Positions 14,742 through 22,266 of a stretch of 24,492 nt of DNA are shown in pieces (position 1 is the first letter of the stretch; each line of letters begins with the position of its first letter). This stretch comes from an uncultured Oscillospiraceae bacterium. Lineage in GTDB: Bacteria > Bacillota > Clostridia > Oscillospirales > Oscillospiraceae. The stretch lies in assembly GCA_900754515.1 (NCBI GenBank), contig CAAEDD010000025.1, forward strand, positions 1-24,492, read 5' to 3'. The notes beneath the pieces are model-generated. The model was not told where the DNA came from, searched no databases, and saw only the letters and a program-made list of their open reading frames with translations. The translations under genes were made by a program, and so were the position numbers.

Positions 14742-16805
14742 TTGAAACCTAACCGCAACCGGACACGTGACCTGGGCTTCTATGTGCTGCTTATGGTGAT
14801 ATTGATACTCGTTATTTTCACCATGACAGGGGAGCCCGAGGAAAACAAGATCGAAAGTTACTCAGAATTGGTGCAGCTTTTCGAAGACGAAAAGGTACAA
14901 TATTTTGAGACTGAGGGCAACACTATCAAGCTGAAGGTGAGGACCGACGACCCAGTGGCCCCCGTGGAGGAAATGAGCTATGACCTCTACAGCTTCAGCG
15001 TTTTCTATGAGGACTTTAACGAGCTTATAAACCAGCAGCTCCAATCCGGAGTGCTGGAGGGCTATGACTACAAGCAGGGCTTTGTGGCTCCCTGGTGGAT
15101 GAGCTTCCTGCCCTACCTTATCATCATGGGTGCCGCAATGGTGCTGTGGTATGTGATGATGAACAAGGCCAGCGGCGGCGCGGGCGGAGTTGCCCGTTTC
15201 TCCAAGGCACGCACCCGTCTGGGCAGCGAGGAGAAGAACAAGAAGACCTTTGCCGATGTGGCCGGCTGTGACGAGGAAAAAGAAGAGCTGGCGGAGATAG
15301 TGGATTTCCTGAGAAATCCCAAAGCTTACACAGACATGGGTGCCCGCATACCCAAGGGTGTGCTGCTGGTTGGCCCTCCGGGCACCGGCAAGACCCTGCT
15401 TGCCAAGGCAGTGGCGGGGGAGGCCGGAGTGCAGTTCCTGTCCATTTCCGGCTCTGACTTTGTGGAGCTGTATGTAGGCGTGGGCGCGGGCCGTGTCCGC
15501 GACCTCTTTGACCAGGCCAAGAAGGTGGCTCCCGCCATCATCTTTATAGACGAGATAGACGCCGTAGGCCGTCAGAGAGGCAGCGGACTTGGCGGCGGCC
15601 ATGACGAGCGCGAGCAGACCCTGAACCAGCTGCTGGTTGAGATGGACGGCTTTGGCAGCAACGAGGGTGTCATAGTCATGGCGGCAACGAACCGGGCGGA
15701 CATTCTGGATAATGCTCTGCTGAGGCCGGGCCGCTTTGACCGTCAGGTCTATGTGGGCCTGCCGGATATTCGGGGCCGCGAGGCCATTTTGAAGATACAC
15801 TCCAGAGGCAAACAGCTGGCGGAGGACGTGGACCTCAACTCTATTGCCAAGGGCACTCCCGGCTTTGCCGGCGCCGATCTGGAGAACCTGATGAACGAGG
15901 CTGCGCTTCTGGCCGTGCGCCGCCGCCACCGCTTCATTAATATGGAGGATATAGACGAGGCCATACTGAAGGTGCAGATGGGTCCGGAGAAGAAGAGCCG
16001 GAAGATGAGCGACAAGGCCAGAAAGCTCACCGCCTATCACGAGGCCGGCCACGCAGTCACCGGCCGCTATCTGGAACACGTGGACCCGGTGCATTATATA
16101 ACCATAATACCCAGAGGTGCCGCCGGCGGCTTTACCCTCTTCAGACCCCAGGAAGATTTGGAGAACTTCAAATCCAAGTCGGAGATGTTTGAGGATATCG
16201 TCATGTCTCTGGGCGGCAGAATGGCCGAGAAGCTGTTTTTGGACGACATATCCACCGGCGCCTCCGGGGATATACAGCAGGCAAGCTCCCTTGCCAGGGA
16301 CATGGTCATGCGCTACGGTATGAGCGACCGGCTTGGCCCAATCTCCTATGACACATCGGGCCACAGCATATTCATCGGCCGTGACTTCGGCCAGACCAAG
16401 AGCTACTCCGAGGAAACTGCCGGGATAATTGACGAGGAAGTCAAGGCAATTTTTGACGAGGCAAGCGAGATCTGCACCAAGATACTCAAAGAGCATGCCC
16501 AGCAGCTCAAAGATATTGCCGAGTATCTGCTGGAGAACGAGACCATGGAAGCCGAGGAATTCAACTACTACTTTGAGCATGGCGAGTTCATGCCCATTAG
16601 TCCCAAGGCAGCCAGGGAGGCCAGGAACGACGACACCATTGAGCGGCCTGCCCGTAAAATTTCCATGATAGACGGCTATGCTGAGGAGAAGGCAAAGGGG
16701 GATAGTGCCCCGGAATCCCAGCCTCAGGAGCCCCAGGCTGAGTCCCAGGAGACCACCCAAGACGGTCAGAGCCAGGGAGAGGCCTCTGAGGAAAAAAAGG
16801 ACTGA
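14742..16805 (+). CDS. ftsH: ATP-dependent zinc metalloprotease FtsH
   Basis: A 687-residue membrane-bound AAA+ protease that degrades misfolded membrane and regulatory proteins. Helix TM1 is at about residues 9-27, an extracytoplasmic domain follows to about 107, and TM2 spans about 110-130. Then come Walker A GPPGTGKT (211-218), Walker B IIFIDEIDAVGRQRG, the SRH with ATNRADILDNALLRPGRFDRQV, and zinc site HEAGH (433-437) with a downstream Asp in LDDISTGASGDI. The tail after about residue 640 is low-complexity and rich in Gln, Glu and Ser. The start is TTG: AAGGATGTGA at 14725-14734 is a near-perfect anti-16S match seven bases upstream, an in-frame stop lies at 14721, and no upstream ATG exists. 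It is the last gene before a strong terminator. Confidence 0.97.
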   Translation: MKPNRNRTRDLGFYVLLMVILILVIFTMTGEPEENKIESYSELVQLFEDEKVQYFETEGNTIKLKVRTDDPVAPVEEMSYDLYSFSVFYEDFNELINQQLQSGVLEGYDYKQGFVAPWWMSFLPYLIIMGAAMVLWYVMMNKASGGAGGVARFSKARTRLGSEEKNKKTFADVAGCDEEKEELAEIVDFLRNPKAYTDMGARIPKGVLLVGPPGTGKTLLAKAVAGEAGVQFLSISGSDFVELYVGVGAGRVRDLFDQAKKVAPAIIFIDEIDAVGRQRGSGLGGGHDEREQTLNQLLVEMDGFGSNEGVIVMAATNRADILDNALLRPGRFDRQVYVGLPDIRGREAILKIHSRGKQLAEDVDLNSIAKGTPGFAGADLENLMNEAALLAVRRRHRFINMEDIDEAILKVQMGPEKKSRKMSDKARKLTAYHEAGHAVTGRYLEHVDPVHYITIIPRGAAGGFTLFRPQEDLENFKSKSEMFEDIVMSLGGRMAEKLFLDDISTGASGDIQQASSLARDMVMRYGMSDRLGPISYDTSGHSIFIGRDFGQTKSYSEETAGIIDEEVKAIFDEASEICTKILKEHAQQLKDIAEYLLENETMEAEEFNYYFEHGEFMPISPKAAREARNDDTIERPARKISMIDGYAEEKAKGDSAPESQPQEPQAESQETTQDGQSQGEASEEKKD

Positions 16806-16831
16806 ACGGTTCAAAAAGTTGAATAAATACA

Positions 16832-16865
16832 AAAAGAGCTTTCGCAAGACTGCGAAAGCTCTTTT
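16832..16865. terminator. Strong bidirectional terminator after ftsH
   Basis: A perfect 15-bp stem (16832-16846 with 16851-16865) with an AGAC loop ends in TTTT on both strands. It separates ftsH from the convergent XRE gene, whose stop is 17 bases away. Confidence 0.95.
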
Positions 16866-16881
16866 AAACTGTTTACGGCGA

Positions 16882-17427
16882 TTATCTCCGCCGGGTCTTT
16901 ACAAGACCCAGTATACCCAGGATAAACAGGGCGGACAATATGAGCACTGTGCTCCACTGGGGCCCGGCGGCACTGACATAGATGGCAGTGGGGCCGTCGG
17001 CTCCGCCGATAATGCCGCTGGCCGCCCGGCTGAGATAGAGGCTGGTGCAAAAGCCGTGGAGCCGGGGCAGAAGCTGTATCAGCAGGCCAATCATTGCTAT
17101 ACCAAGGACAGCGGCATAAAGGATACGCCGCAGACGCCGGTTCTTCTCTATCTGTTCGGCCAGTCTGTAGTTCAGATCCTGGAGCTTTTCTGCCAGCTCG
17201 TCGGCCTGGTTCTGCGCTGCGGCTTCCCCAGCGCTCTCCGGGCCAAGAAAGGCCGCCGGGCTGGTATCCAGAGCCTGGGCGAGGGCTATCAGCATGTCCG
17301 CATCCGGCACGGACAGCCCCTTTTCCCATTTGGATACTGTTTGCCGCACTACATGAAGTTTCTGAGCCAGTTCCTCCTGGCTGAGCCCTGCGGCGGTGCG
17401 GAGGTTTTTGATATTGCGGCTGAGCAT
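16882..17427 (-). CDS. Membrane-anchored XRE-family regulator with GGADGPTAIY motif
   Basis: This 181-residue protein has an N-terminal XRE helix-turn-helix (residues 4-58, with GLSQEELAQKLHVVRQTVSKW), a short acidic coiled-coil-like stretch (70-99), a membrane helix at about 102-120, the motif GIIGGADGPTAIYVS at 138-152, and a second helix at about 158-176 ending in KTRRR. It should bind DNA near the membrane. The motif recalls the GxxDGPTxI signature in beta subunits of Na+-pumping decarboxylases and is seen, from memory, in other clostridial membrane proteins. The ATG at 17427 follows AAAGGGG with good spacing. A longer frame back to 17481 would start inside the promoter and is rejected. 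The target is unknown; the upstream secreted-protein gene is a candidate. Confidence 0.85.
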   Translation of the reverse strand: MLSRNIKNLRTAAGLSQEELAQKLHVVRQTVSKWEKGLSVPDADMLIALAQALDTSPAAFLGPESAGEAAAQNQADELAEKLQDLNYRLAEQIEKNRRLRRILYAAVLGIAMIGLLIQLLPRLHGFCTSLYLSRAASGIIGGADGPTAIYVSAAGPQWSTVLILSALFILGILGLVKTRRR

Positions 17428-17452
17428 ATATTCATCCCCTTTCACGTTGCCG

Positions 17453-17481
17453 ATTATATCCCGGAGCGGGGTAAATGGCAA
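17453..17481 (-). promoter_or_regulatory. Sigma-A promoter for the XRE membrane gene
   Basis: On the minus strand TTGCCA (complement of 17476-17481) and TATAAT (complement of 17453-17458) are 17 bp apart. The leader would be only about 20 nt. This fixes the start of the gene at 17427. Confidence 0.85.
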
Positions 17482-17501
17482 GCAACGGAGATTAACAGGT
17501 C

Positions 17502-17536
17502 AAAAAACAGCCCCAAACCCGACGGGTTCAGGACTG
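17502..17536 (-). terminator. Terminator after the secreted-protein gene
   Basis: On the minus strand a 13-bp stem with several G-U pairs (arms 17524-17536 and 17508-17520, loop GTC) is followed by six T (complement of 17502-17507). It sits between the secreted-protein gene and the promoter of the XRE gene, so these are separate transcription units. Confidence 0.78.
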
Positions 17537-17547
17537 GGTATGTTGAT

Positions 17548-18192
17548 TCAGCTAATGTGAGACATAAATTCCACATCCTCCGGTAAGAGGCGGTCGGGGC
17601 TGTATAGCGCAGCGTAAACACAGCTGTCCTCCAGCATGGCGCTGTAGTTTGCCCGGAAAGTAATCCAGTTGCCAGTCTCGAAATAGGGAAAGCTCTGAAG
17701 ATTGTGTATCTCCACATTCTGAGTGCTCTGACAGTCTCCGGAACCGAAGACTTGCTGAAGGCTGAGGATGCGGTTCCTCTCCAGATTGTACCAGTATTGT
17801 ATGTACATCTCAGTCCCGGTGCCGCCGGGGTCAAGGCGCATGTAGACCCCTTCCAGCTTGACATAGCCCTCCGGCAGACCGGAGAAAGCGGCAAGCTCCT
17901 GAGCCTGGATTTCCTGGTACTCCTCCTCTTCCAGCTGCCCGGCCAGATAGTCCAGCAGCTCCTGCTCCGTTTCAAAGGGAGGCGGCACCGGGGAGGCGGT
18001 GGGGGGAATGGACTGGGGAGTGTAGGGCGGCAGAGTGACAGATACCGGCTGAACTTTTTCAATGGAGGAGTCAAGGGCGGTAACCGGGGACGTTTCATCC
18101 CGGGAGGGCATAAAGACTCTGAAAGCCAGCAGCGCCGCCAGTACTGCCAGCATACTTAAGCCTGCTCTCAAAAGCTGCTTCAAATGACGCAT
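17548..18192 (-). CDS. Secreted or membrane-anchored protein of unknown function
   Basis: I do not recognise a family. The 214-residue frame starts with a basic segment and one hydrophobic helix (about residues 12-27, AGLSMLAVLAALLAFRVF), with no lipobox Cys, so it is probably a signal anchor. A Pro/Thr/Ser-rich linker (about 46-74) follows, then an acidic helix (ETEQELLDYLAGQLEEEEY) and a C-terminal domain rich in Tyr and beta-type sequence (GTEMYIQYWYNLERN, NWITFRANYSAMLED). The start is uncertain. ATG 18192 directly abuts AAAGGGG with no spacing, while a TTG at 18183 (residue 4) is nine bases from it and would suit the short leader from the predicted promoter. Adjacent to an XRE membrane regulator. 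Confidence 0.75.
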   Translation of the reverse strand: MRHLKQLLRAGLSMLAVLAALLAFRVFMPSRDETSPVTALDSSIEKVQPVSVTLPPYTPQSIPPTASPVPPPFETEQELLDYLAGQLEEEEYQEIQAQELAAFSGLPEGYVKLEGVYMRLDPGGTGTEMYIQYWYNLERNRILSLQQVFGSGDCQSTQNVEIHNLQSFPYFETGNWITFRANYSAMLEDSCVYAALYSPDRLLPEDVEFMSHIS

Positions 18193-18208
18193 CCCCTTTC
18201 ATGGATTC

Positions 18209-18237
18209 AGTATAAACCAGGGCTGTGGTCAAAACAA
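18209..18237 (-). promoter_or_regulatory. Sigma-A promoter for the secreted-protein gene
   Basis: On the minus strand TTGTTT (complement of 18232-18237) and TATACT (complement of 18209-18214) are 17 bp apart. The predicted start near 18202 leaves only about 10-20 nt before the candidate start codons. Confidence 0.65.
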
Positions 18238-18303
18238 GTCGGAATTTGGCAGAAAATCAAGGGAAATAGTTAAAAATAAGGACGAGGAAAAGACGGATAG
18301 CTA

Positions 18304-18332
18304 TTGAGAATTTCCGCCGCTTCTGCTATAAT
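18304..18332 (+). promoter_or_regulatory. Sigma-A promoter with extended -10 for ychF
   Basis: TTGAGA at 18304-18309 and TATAAT at 18327-18332 are 17 bp apart, with TGC directly before the -10. The leader to ychF is about 55 nt. Confidence 0.87.
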
Positions 18333-18392
18333 ACCCTGGCAAATGAAGAAAGGCAGCCGCTTCGACGGTTGATAAAAGGAGCCATAGATAAA

Positions 18393-19484
18393 ATGAAATT
18401 AGGAATTGTAGGTCTGCCCAACGTAGGCAAGTCCACACTGTTCAACGCCATAACCAATGCGGGAGCTCAGGCGGCAAACTTCCCCTTCTGCACCATAGAG
18501 CCCAATGTGGGCATGGTCACCGTGCCCGACTCCCGGCTGGACTATCTGGCAAAGCTCTATGAGCCTAAGAAGTACACCCCCGCCGTCATCGAGTTTGTGG
18601 ACATTGCCGGTCTGGTGAAGGGCGCCTCCAAGGGCGAGGGCCTGGGCAATAAATTCCTGGGCAATATCCGCTCCACCGATGCCATAATCCATGTGGTGCG
18701 CTGCTTTGACGATGAGAACGTCATCCATGTGGAGGGCAGCACCGACCCCAGAAGGGATATTGAGATAATCGACCTGGAGCTCATCATGGCTGACCTGGAG
18801 ATGGTGGAGCGGCGCATAGACAAGGCCGCAAAGGCTGCCAAGGGAGACAAGAAGTTCCTCCACGAGGAGGAAGTCTTCAAGGCCCTGCGGGACCATCTGA
18901 ACGAAGGCAAGAGCGCCCGGAGCTTTGACTGCGACAAGGACGATATGGAGCTTATCATGACTTCCGACCTGCTGACCATAAAGCCCATCATCTATGCCGC
19001 CAATATGGACGAAGAGGGCATAGCCAATTATGAGGCCAACCCCTATTACCAGGCTGTGGCGGAGATAGCGGCGGCGGAGAAGGCCCAGGTGCTGCCAATC
19101 TGCGCCAAGGTGGAAGAGGAGATTGCCCAGCTGGACGCCGAGGACCGGCAGATGTTCCTGGAGGAGCTGGGGCTGAAGGAGTCGGGCCTGGACAGAATGA
19201 TAAAATGCTCCTACTCCCTGCTGGGCCTCATATCCTTCCTCACCTGCGGCAGCGACGAGTGCCGGGCCTGGACCATAAAGAAAGGTACCAAGGCCCCCCA
19301 GGCTGCCGGCAAGATACACTCGGATTTTGAGCGGGGATTCATCCGGGCGGAGATAGTGGCCTTCAAGGACCTGGAGGCTTGCGGAAGCATGGCCGCTGCA
19401 AAGGAGAAAGGCCTGGTCCGCAGCGAGGGTAAGGACTATGTGATGAACGACGGGGACGTGACCCTCTTCCGCTTTAACGTATGA
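18393..19484 (+). CDS. ychF: YchF/OLA1-family redox-regulated ATPase
   Basis: A 363-residue Obg-related P-loop NTPase, the same length as the E. coli protein, which binds ribosomes and prefers ATP. The P-loop GLPNVGKST is at residues 7-15, followed by FCTIEPNVGMVTVPD, the G3-like DIAGLVKGASKGEGLGNKFL, and a degenerate G4 in YAANMDEEG, where the missing NKxD explains ATP rather than GTP use. A C-terminal TGS domain covers about 280-363 (FLTCGSDECRAWTIKKGT, KIHSDFERGFIRAEI). ATG 18393 gives the standard MKLGIVGLPN start; AAGGAG lies 11 bases upstream. A TTG at 18371 would add eight residues and destroy the ribosome binding site. Overlaps the next gene by four bases. Confidence 0.97.
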   Translation: MKLGIVGLPNVGKSTLFNAITNAGAQAANFPFCTIEPNVGMVTVPDSRLDYLAKLYEPKKYTPAVIEFVDIAGLVKGASKGEGLGNKFLGNIRSTDAIIHVVRCFDDENVIHVEGSTDPRRDIEIIDLELIMADLEMVERRIDKAAKAAKGDKKFLHEEEVFKALRDHLNEGKSARSFDCDKDDMELIMTSDLLTIKPIIYAANMDEEGIANYEANPYYQAVAEIAAAEKAQVLPICAKVEEEIAQLDAEDRQMFLEELGLKESGLDRMIKCSYSLLGLISFLTCGSDECRAWTIKKGTKAPQAAGKIHSDFERGFIRAEIVAFKDLEACGSMAAAKEKGLVRSEGKDYVMNDGDVTLFRFNV

Positions 19485-20116
19485 GTTACATAGAAGCAGT
19501 TGAGCTCGTGGGCATAGCGGCTTTCGCCGTCTGCGGGGCCATGCCCGCCATAGACAAGGGAGCGGATGTCTTCGGAGTGCTTTTCCTGGCTGTGGTCACC
19601 GCCTTGGGGGGCGGGGTCATCCGGGATATGATGCTGGGTTATCTTCCGCCCAGGATGTTTACCAGCTATACATATATACTTGTAGCCCTCATCACCAGCT
19701 TTATCGTGTTTCTGGACGCCTATAAACGCCGGGAGAGCTATGAGCACCACAAGGCCAAGCTGGACAGCATAGCCAATGTCTTTGACGCTCTGGGCCTGGC
19801 GGTGTTCACCGTGTCCGGCGTGAACATGTCCATAGATCAGTGCGGTATGGATAAACCTCTGCTGCTGATTTTGCTGGGCATGACCACTGGCGTGGGAGGC
19901 GGTATGCTTCGGGACGTGCTGACCAATACCATGCCCGCCGTGCTGAGAAAGCGTATCTATGCCATAGCTTCCATGAGCGGGGCGCTGCTGTACTATGTGA
20001 TGCTGCGCCTGGAGATCAATGAAGTCTTTTCTGCCCTGGCGGCAATGGGGCTCATCTTTGCTCTTAGAATACTGGCCACAGTGTATAAATGGAACCTGCC
20101 CAAGGTAAAATTATGA
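19481..20116 (+). CDS. TRIC-type cation channel family protein (UPF0126)
   Basis: A 211-residue inner-membrane protein with about seven hydrophobic helices in two homologous halves. Each half has the signature GGG-x2-RD: residues 43-49 (GGGVIRD) and 139-145 (GGGMLRD). This is typical of the YicG/UPF0126 family, which is related in structure to trimeric intracellular cation channels and is thought to conduct monovalent cations. The ATG at 19481 overlaps the TGA of ychF as ATGA, so translation is probably coupled. No separate promoter is visible, so expression should follow ychF. Confidence 0.93.
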   Translation: MSYIEAVELVGIAAFAVCGAMPAIDKGADVFGVLFLAVVTALGGGVIRDMMLGYLPPRMFTSYTYILVALITSFIVFLDAYKRRESYEHHKAKLDSIANVFDALGLAVFTVSGVNMSIDQCGMDKPLLLILLGMTTGVGGGMLRDVLTNTMPAVLRKRIYAIASMSGALLYYVMLRLEINEVFSALAAMGLIFALRILATVYKWNLPKVKL

Positions 20117-20146
20117 TGAACGCCCACATATCCCGGCCAAAAGCCA

Positions 20147-20175
20147 TTGACAGAGTCAAAAGCCGGTGATATTAT
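20147..20175 (+). promoter_or_regulatory. Sigma-A promoter for the thrS T-box leader
   Basis: A perfect TTGACA (20147-20152) and TATTAT (20170-20175) are 17 bp apart. Transcription should start near 20182, just before T-box stem I. Confidence 0.88.
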
Positions 20176-20181
20176 TACAGG

Positions 20182-20413
20182 GCCGAGATAATCAGAACGG
20201 CTGTGACGGAGAAAGCGGACACCGAATACGTACAGAGAGGGCGGCCCAGGCTGCAAGCTGCCCCGGATAGGTGTCAATGCTACCGCTCCTGAGCCGGCGG
20301 ATGAACATACTAAGTCCGCCCGTCTGGCATGCGTTACAGTGCCATGAGTTAAAAATCAAGGTGGAACCGTGCGTTACGCACCCTTGGCATTTGCCGAGGG
20401 TGCTTATCTTTTT
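20182..20413 (+). promoter_or_regulatory. T-box riboswitch, threonine-specific (ACC specifier)
   Basis: The leader reads uncharged tRNA-Thr and allows read-through into thrS. Stem I closes by CGGCT/AGCCG (20198-20202 with 20292-20296) and GGAG/CTCC (20208-20211 with 20286-20289), then GACACC/GGTGTC (20218-20223 with 20270-20275). The specifier ACC at 20282-20284 lies on the 3' side of the resulting internal loop. The distal region carries CAGAGAG and GCTGCAAGC motifs. A further stem GGCGGA/TCCGCC (20296-20301 with 20315-20320) follows, then the T-box sequence AAGGTGGAACCGTGCG at 20358-20373. Confidence 0.95.
20378..20413 (+). terminator. T-box-controlled terminator before thrS
   Basis: A 12-bp stem (20378-20389 with 20392-20403) is followed by a T-rich tract at 20404-20413. 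It lies directly after the T-box sequence and is expected to compete with the antiterminator. Confidence 0.93.
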
Positions 20414-20431
20414 GTAAGGAGGAATATTACG

Positions 20432-22186
20432 ATGGACGAGAATAAGTACAGTTTTGAAAATGAGGAATACCGCCGCACCTATTGGCATACCTGCTCCCAC
20501 ATCCTGGCCCAGGCCGTAAAGCGCCTGTATCCGGAGGTGAAGCTGGCCATAGGTCCTTCCATAGACAACGGCTTTTACTACGATATGGATTCTCCCTTCC
20601 CCTTCACCCCTGAGATCATGGAAAACATTGAGGCGGAGATGCGGAAGATCTGCAAGGAGAAGCTGAAGCTGGAGCGCTTTGAGCTGCCCCGGGAAGAGGC
20701 AATAAAATTTATGGAGGAGAAGGGCGAACCCTACAAGGTGGAGCTTATCAACGACCTGCCTGAGGACGCCCACATCAGCTTCTATCGCCAGGGCGAGTTC
20801 ACCGACCTGTGCGCCGGCCCTCATCTGGATTCCACCGGCAGGGTCAAGGGCAACGCCATAAAGCTCACCGCCTGCAACAGCGCCTACTGGCGCGGTGACT
20901 CCAATCGTCAGACTCTCCAGCGCATTTACGGCGTGGCCTTCCCCAAGAAAGAAGAGCTGGACGCCTACCTCCAGCGCATTGAAGAGGCAAAGCGCCGGGA
21001 TCACCGGAAGCTGGGCAAGGAGCTGGGCCTGTTCATGCTTACCGACGAAGGCCCCGGTTTCCCCTTCTTCCTGCCCAAAGGTATGGTTCTGAAAAATACC
21101 CTTATCGACTACTGGCGTGAGGTCCACAAGCGCTACGGATACGTGGAGGTCTCCACCCCCATGATCTTGAACCGCCATCTGTGGGAGACCTCCGGACACT
21201 GGTTCCACTATAAGCAGAACATGTATACCACCCTTATCGACGGCGAGGACTACGCCATAAAGCCCATGAACTGCCCCGGCGGCATGCTGGTGTACAAGTC
21301 CGAGCCCCATTCCTACAGGGACCTGCCCCTGAGAGTGGGCGAGCTGGGCGTGGTGCACCGCCATGAGCTCTCCGGCGCTCTCCACGGACTGTTCCGTGTC
21401 CGCTGCTTCACCCAGGACGATGCCCATATCTTCATGACCTGGGACCAGATGAAGGACGAGATAAAGAACGTTGTCCGCCTCTTCGACGAGGTATACTCCC
21501 TCTTTGAACTTCCCTATGAGATAGAGCTGTCTACCATGCCCGAGGACCATATGGGTGATGAGAAGGATTGGGAGTTTGCTCAGGAGACTCTGAAAGAGGC
21601 CATCACCGAGATGGGCAAGAGCTATGTCATCAACGAGGGCGACGGCGCCTTCTACGGCCCCAAGCTGGACTTCCATCTCCAGGACTCCCTGGGCAGGACC
21701 TGGCAGTGCGGCACCATCCAGCTGGATATGCAGCTGCCCGAGCGCTTTGAGCTGGAGTACACCGGGGCCGACGGAGAAAAGCACCGTCCTGTCATGATAC
21801 ACCGTGTGGTCTTCGGCTCCATCGAACGCTTCATTGGCGTCATCACCGAGCACTATGCCGGAGCCTTCCCCGTGTGGCTCTCTCCCGTGCAGGTGAAGGT
21901 CATGCCCATAACCGACAGGACCGCAGACTACGCCAAGGAAGTGGCTGCAAAGCTGGAGGCCATGGGCGTGCGGGTGGAGACCGACCTTCGCAATGAGAAG
22001 ATAGGCTATAAGATCCGTGAGGCCCAGATGCAGAAGATACCCTACATGCTGGTGGTTGGCGACCGTGAGGCCGAGGCGGGAGCTGTGGCTGTCCGCACCA
22101 GAGCAGGCGTGGACATGGGTGCTATGCCCTTTGAGGACTTTGCCGCAAAGATCGGCCAAGAGATCAAGAACCGGGTCAACAACTGA
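20432..22186 (+). CDS. thrS: Threonyl-tRNA synthetase (lacking N-terminal TGS domain)
   Basis: The 584-residue class II synthetase charges tRNA-Thr. It begins directly with the editing domain, whose zinc-like site motif H19-x3-H23 (HTCSH) pairs with LCAGPHL further on. The catalytic core shows MNCPGGM, motif 2 in FRVRCFTQDDAHIF, and motif 3 in VVFGSIERFIGVITEHY, and the anticodon-binding domain occupies the last ~100 residues (VKVMPITDRTADYAKEV). Most ThrRS are near 640 residues with a ~60-residue TGS domain at the N-terminus; that domain is absent here. ATG 20432 has AAGGAGG nine bases upstream. A longer frame back to 20369 lies inside the T-box terminator and is rejected. Confidence 0.96.
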   Translation: MDENKYSFENEEYRRTYWHTCSHILAQAVKRLYPEVKLAIGPSIDNGFYYDMDSPFPFTPEIMENIEAEMRKICKEKLKLERFELPREEAIKFMEEKGEPYKVELINDLPEDAHISFYRQGEFTDLCAGPHLDSTGRVKGNAIKLTACNSAYWRGDSNRQTLQRIYGVAFPKKEELDAYLQRIEEAKRRDHRKLGKELGLFMLTDEGPGFPFFLPKGMVLKNTLIDYWREVHKRYGYVEVSTPMILNRHLWETSGHWFHYKQNMYTTLIDGEDYAIKPMNCPGGMLVYKSEPHSYRDLPLRVGELGVVHRHELSGALHGLFRVRCFTQDDAHIFMTWDQMKDEIKNVVRLFDEVYSLFELPYEIELSTMPEDHMGDEKDWEFAQETLKEAITEMGKSYVINEGDGAFYGPKLDFHLQDSLGRTWQCGTIQLDMQLPERFELEYTGADGEKHRPVMIHRVVFGSIERFIGVITEHYAGAFPVWLSPVQVKVMPITDRTADYAKEVAAKLEAMGVRVETDLRNEKIGYKIREAQMQKIPYMLVVGDREAEAGAVAVRTRAGVDMGAMPFEDFAAKIGQEIKNRVNN

Positions 22187-22210
22187 AGCGCTGGATTTTA
22201 CTGATTATAA

Positions 22211-22250
22211 ACGGGCGGCAGCACTTTTTGTGCTGCCGCCCGTTCTTTAT
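22211..22250. terminator. Bidirectional terminator between thrS and the XRE-zinc-ribbon gene
   Basis: A perfect 14-bp GC-rich stem (22211-22224 with 22230-22243) with a TTTTT loop runs into TCTTTAT on the plus strand and TTTATAAT on the minus strand. It can serve both convergent genes. Confidence 0.93.
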
Positions 22251-22266
22251 CTCTGGTGTATAAGCG

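Noticed and set aside
14862..16847. 661-codon open frame antisense to ftsH
   Set aside because: ftsH contains every family motif on the other strand. The antisense frame stays open because ftsH avoids codons whose complements are stops. It has no ribosome binding site or recognisable domain.
20369..20431. Upstream extension of thrS by 21 codons
   Set aside because: It would translate the T-box antiterminator/terminator region. ATG 20432 has a perfect AAGGAGG and is chosen instead.
20192..22159. 655-codon open frame antisense to thrS and the T-box
   Set aside because: It runs through the structured T-box leader and mirrors thrS codons; the product is His/Leu/Gly-rich without domains.
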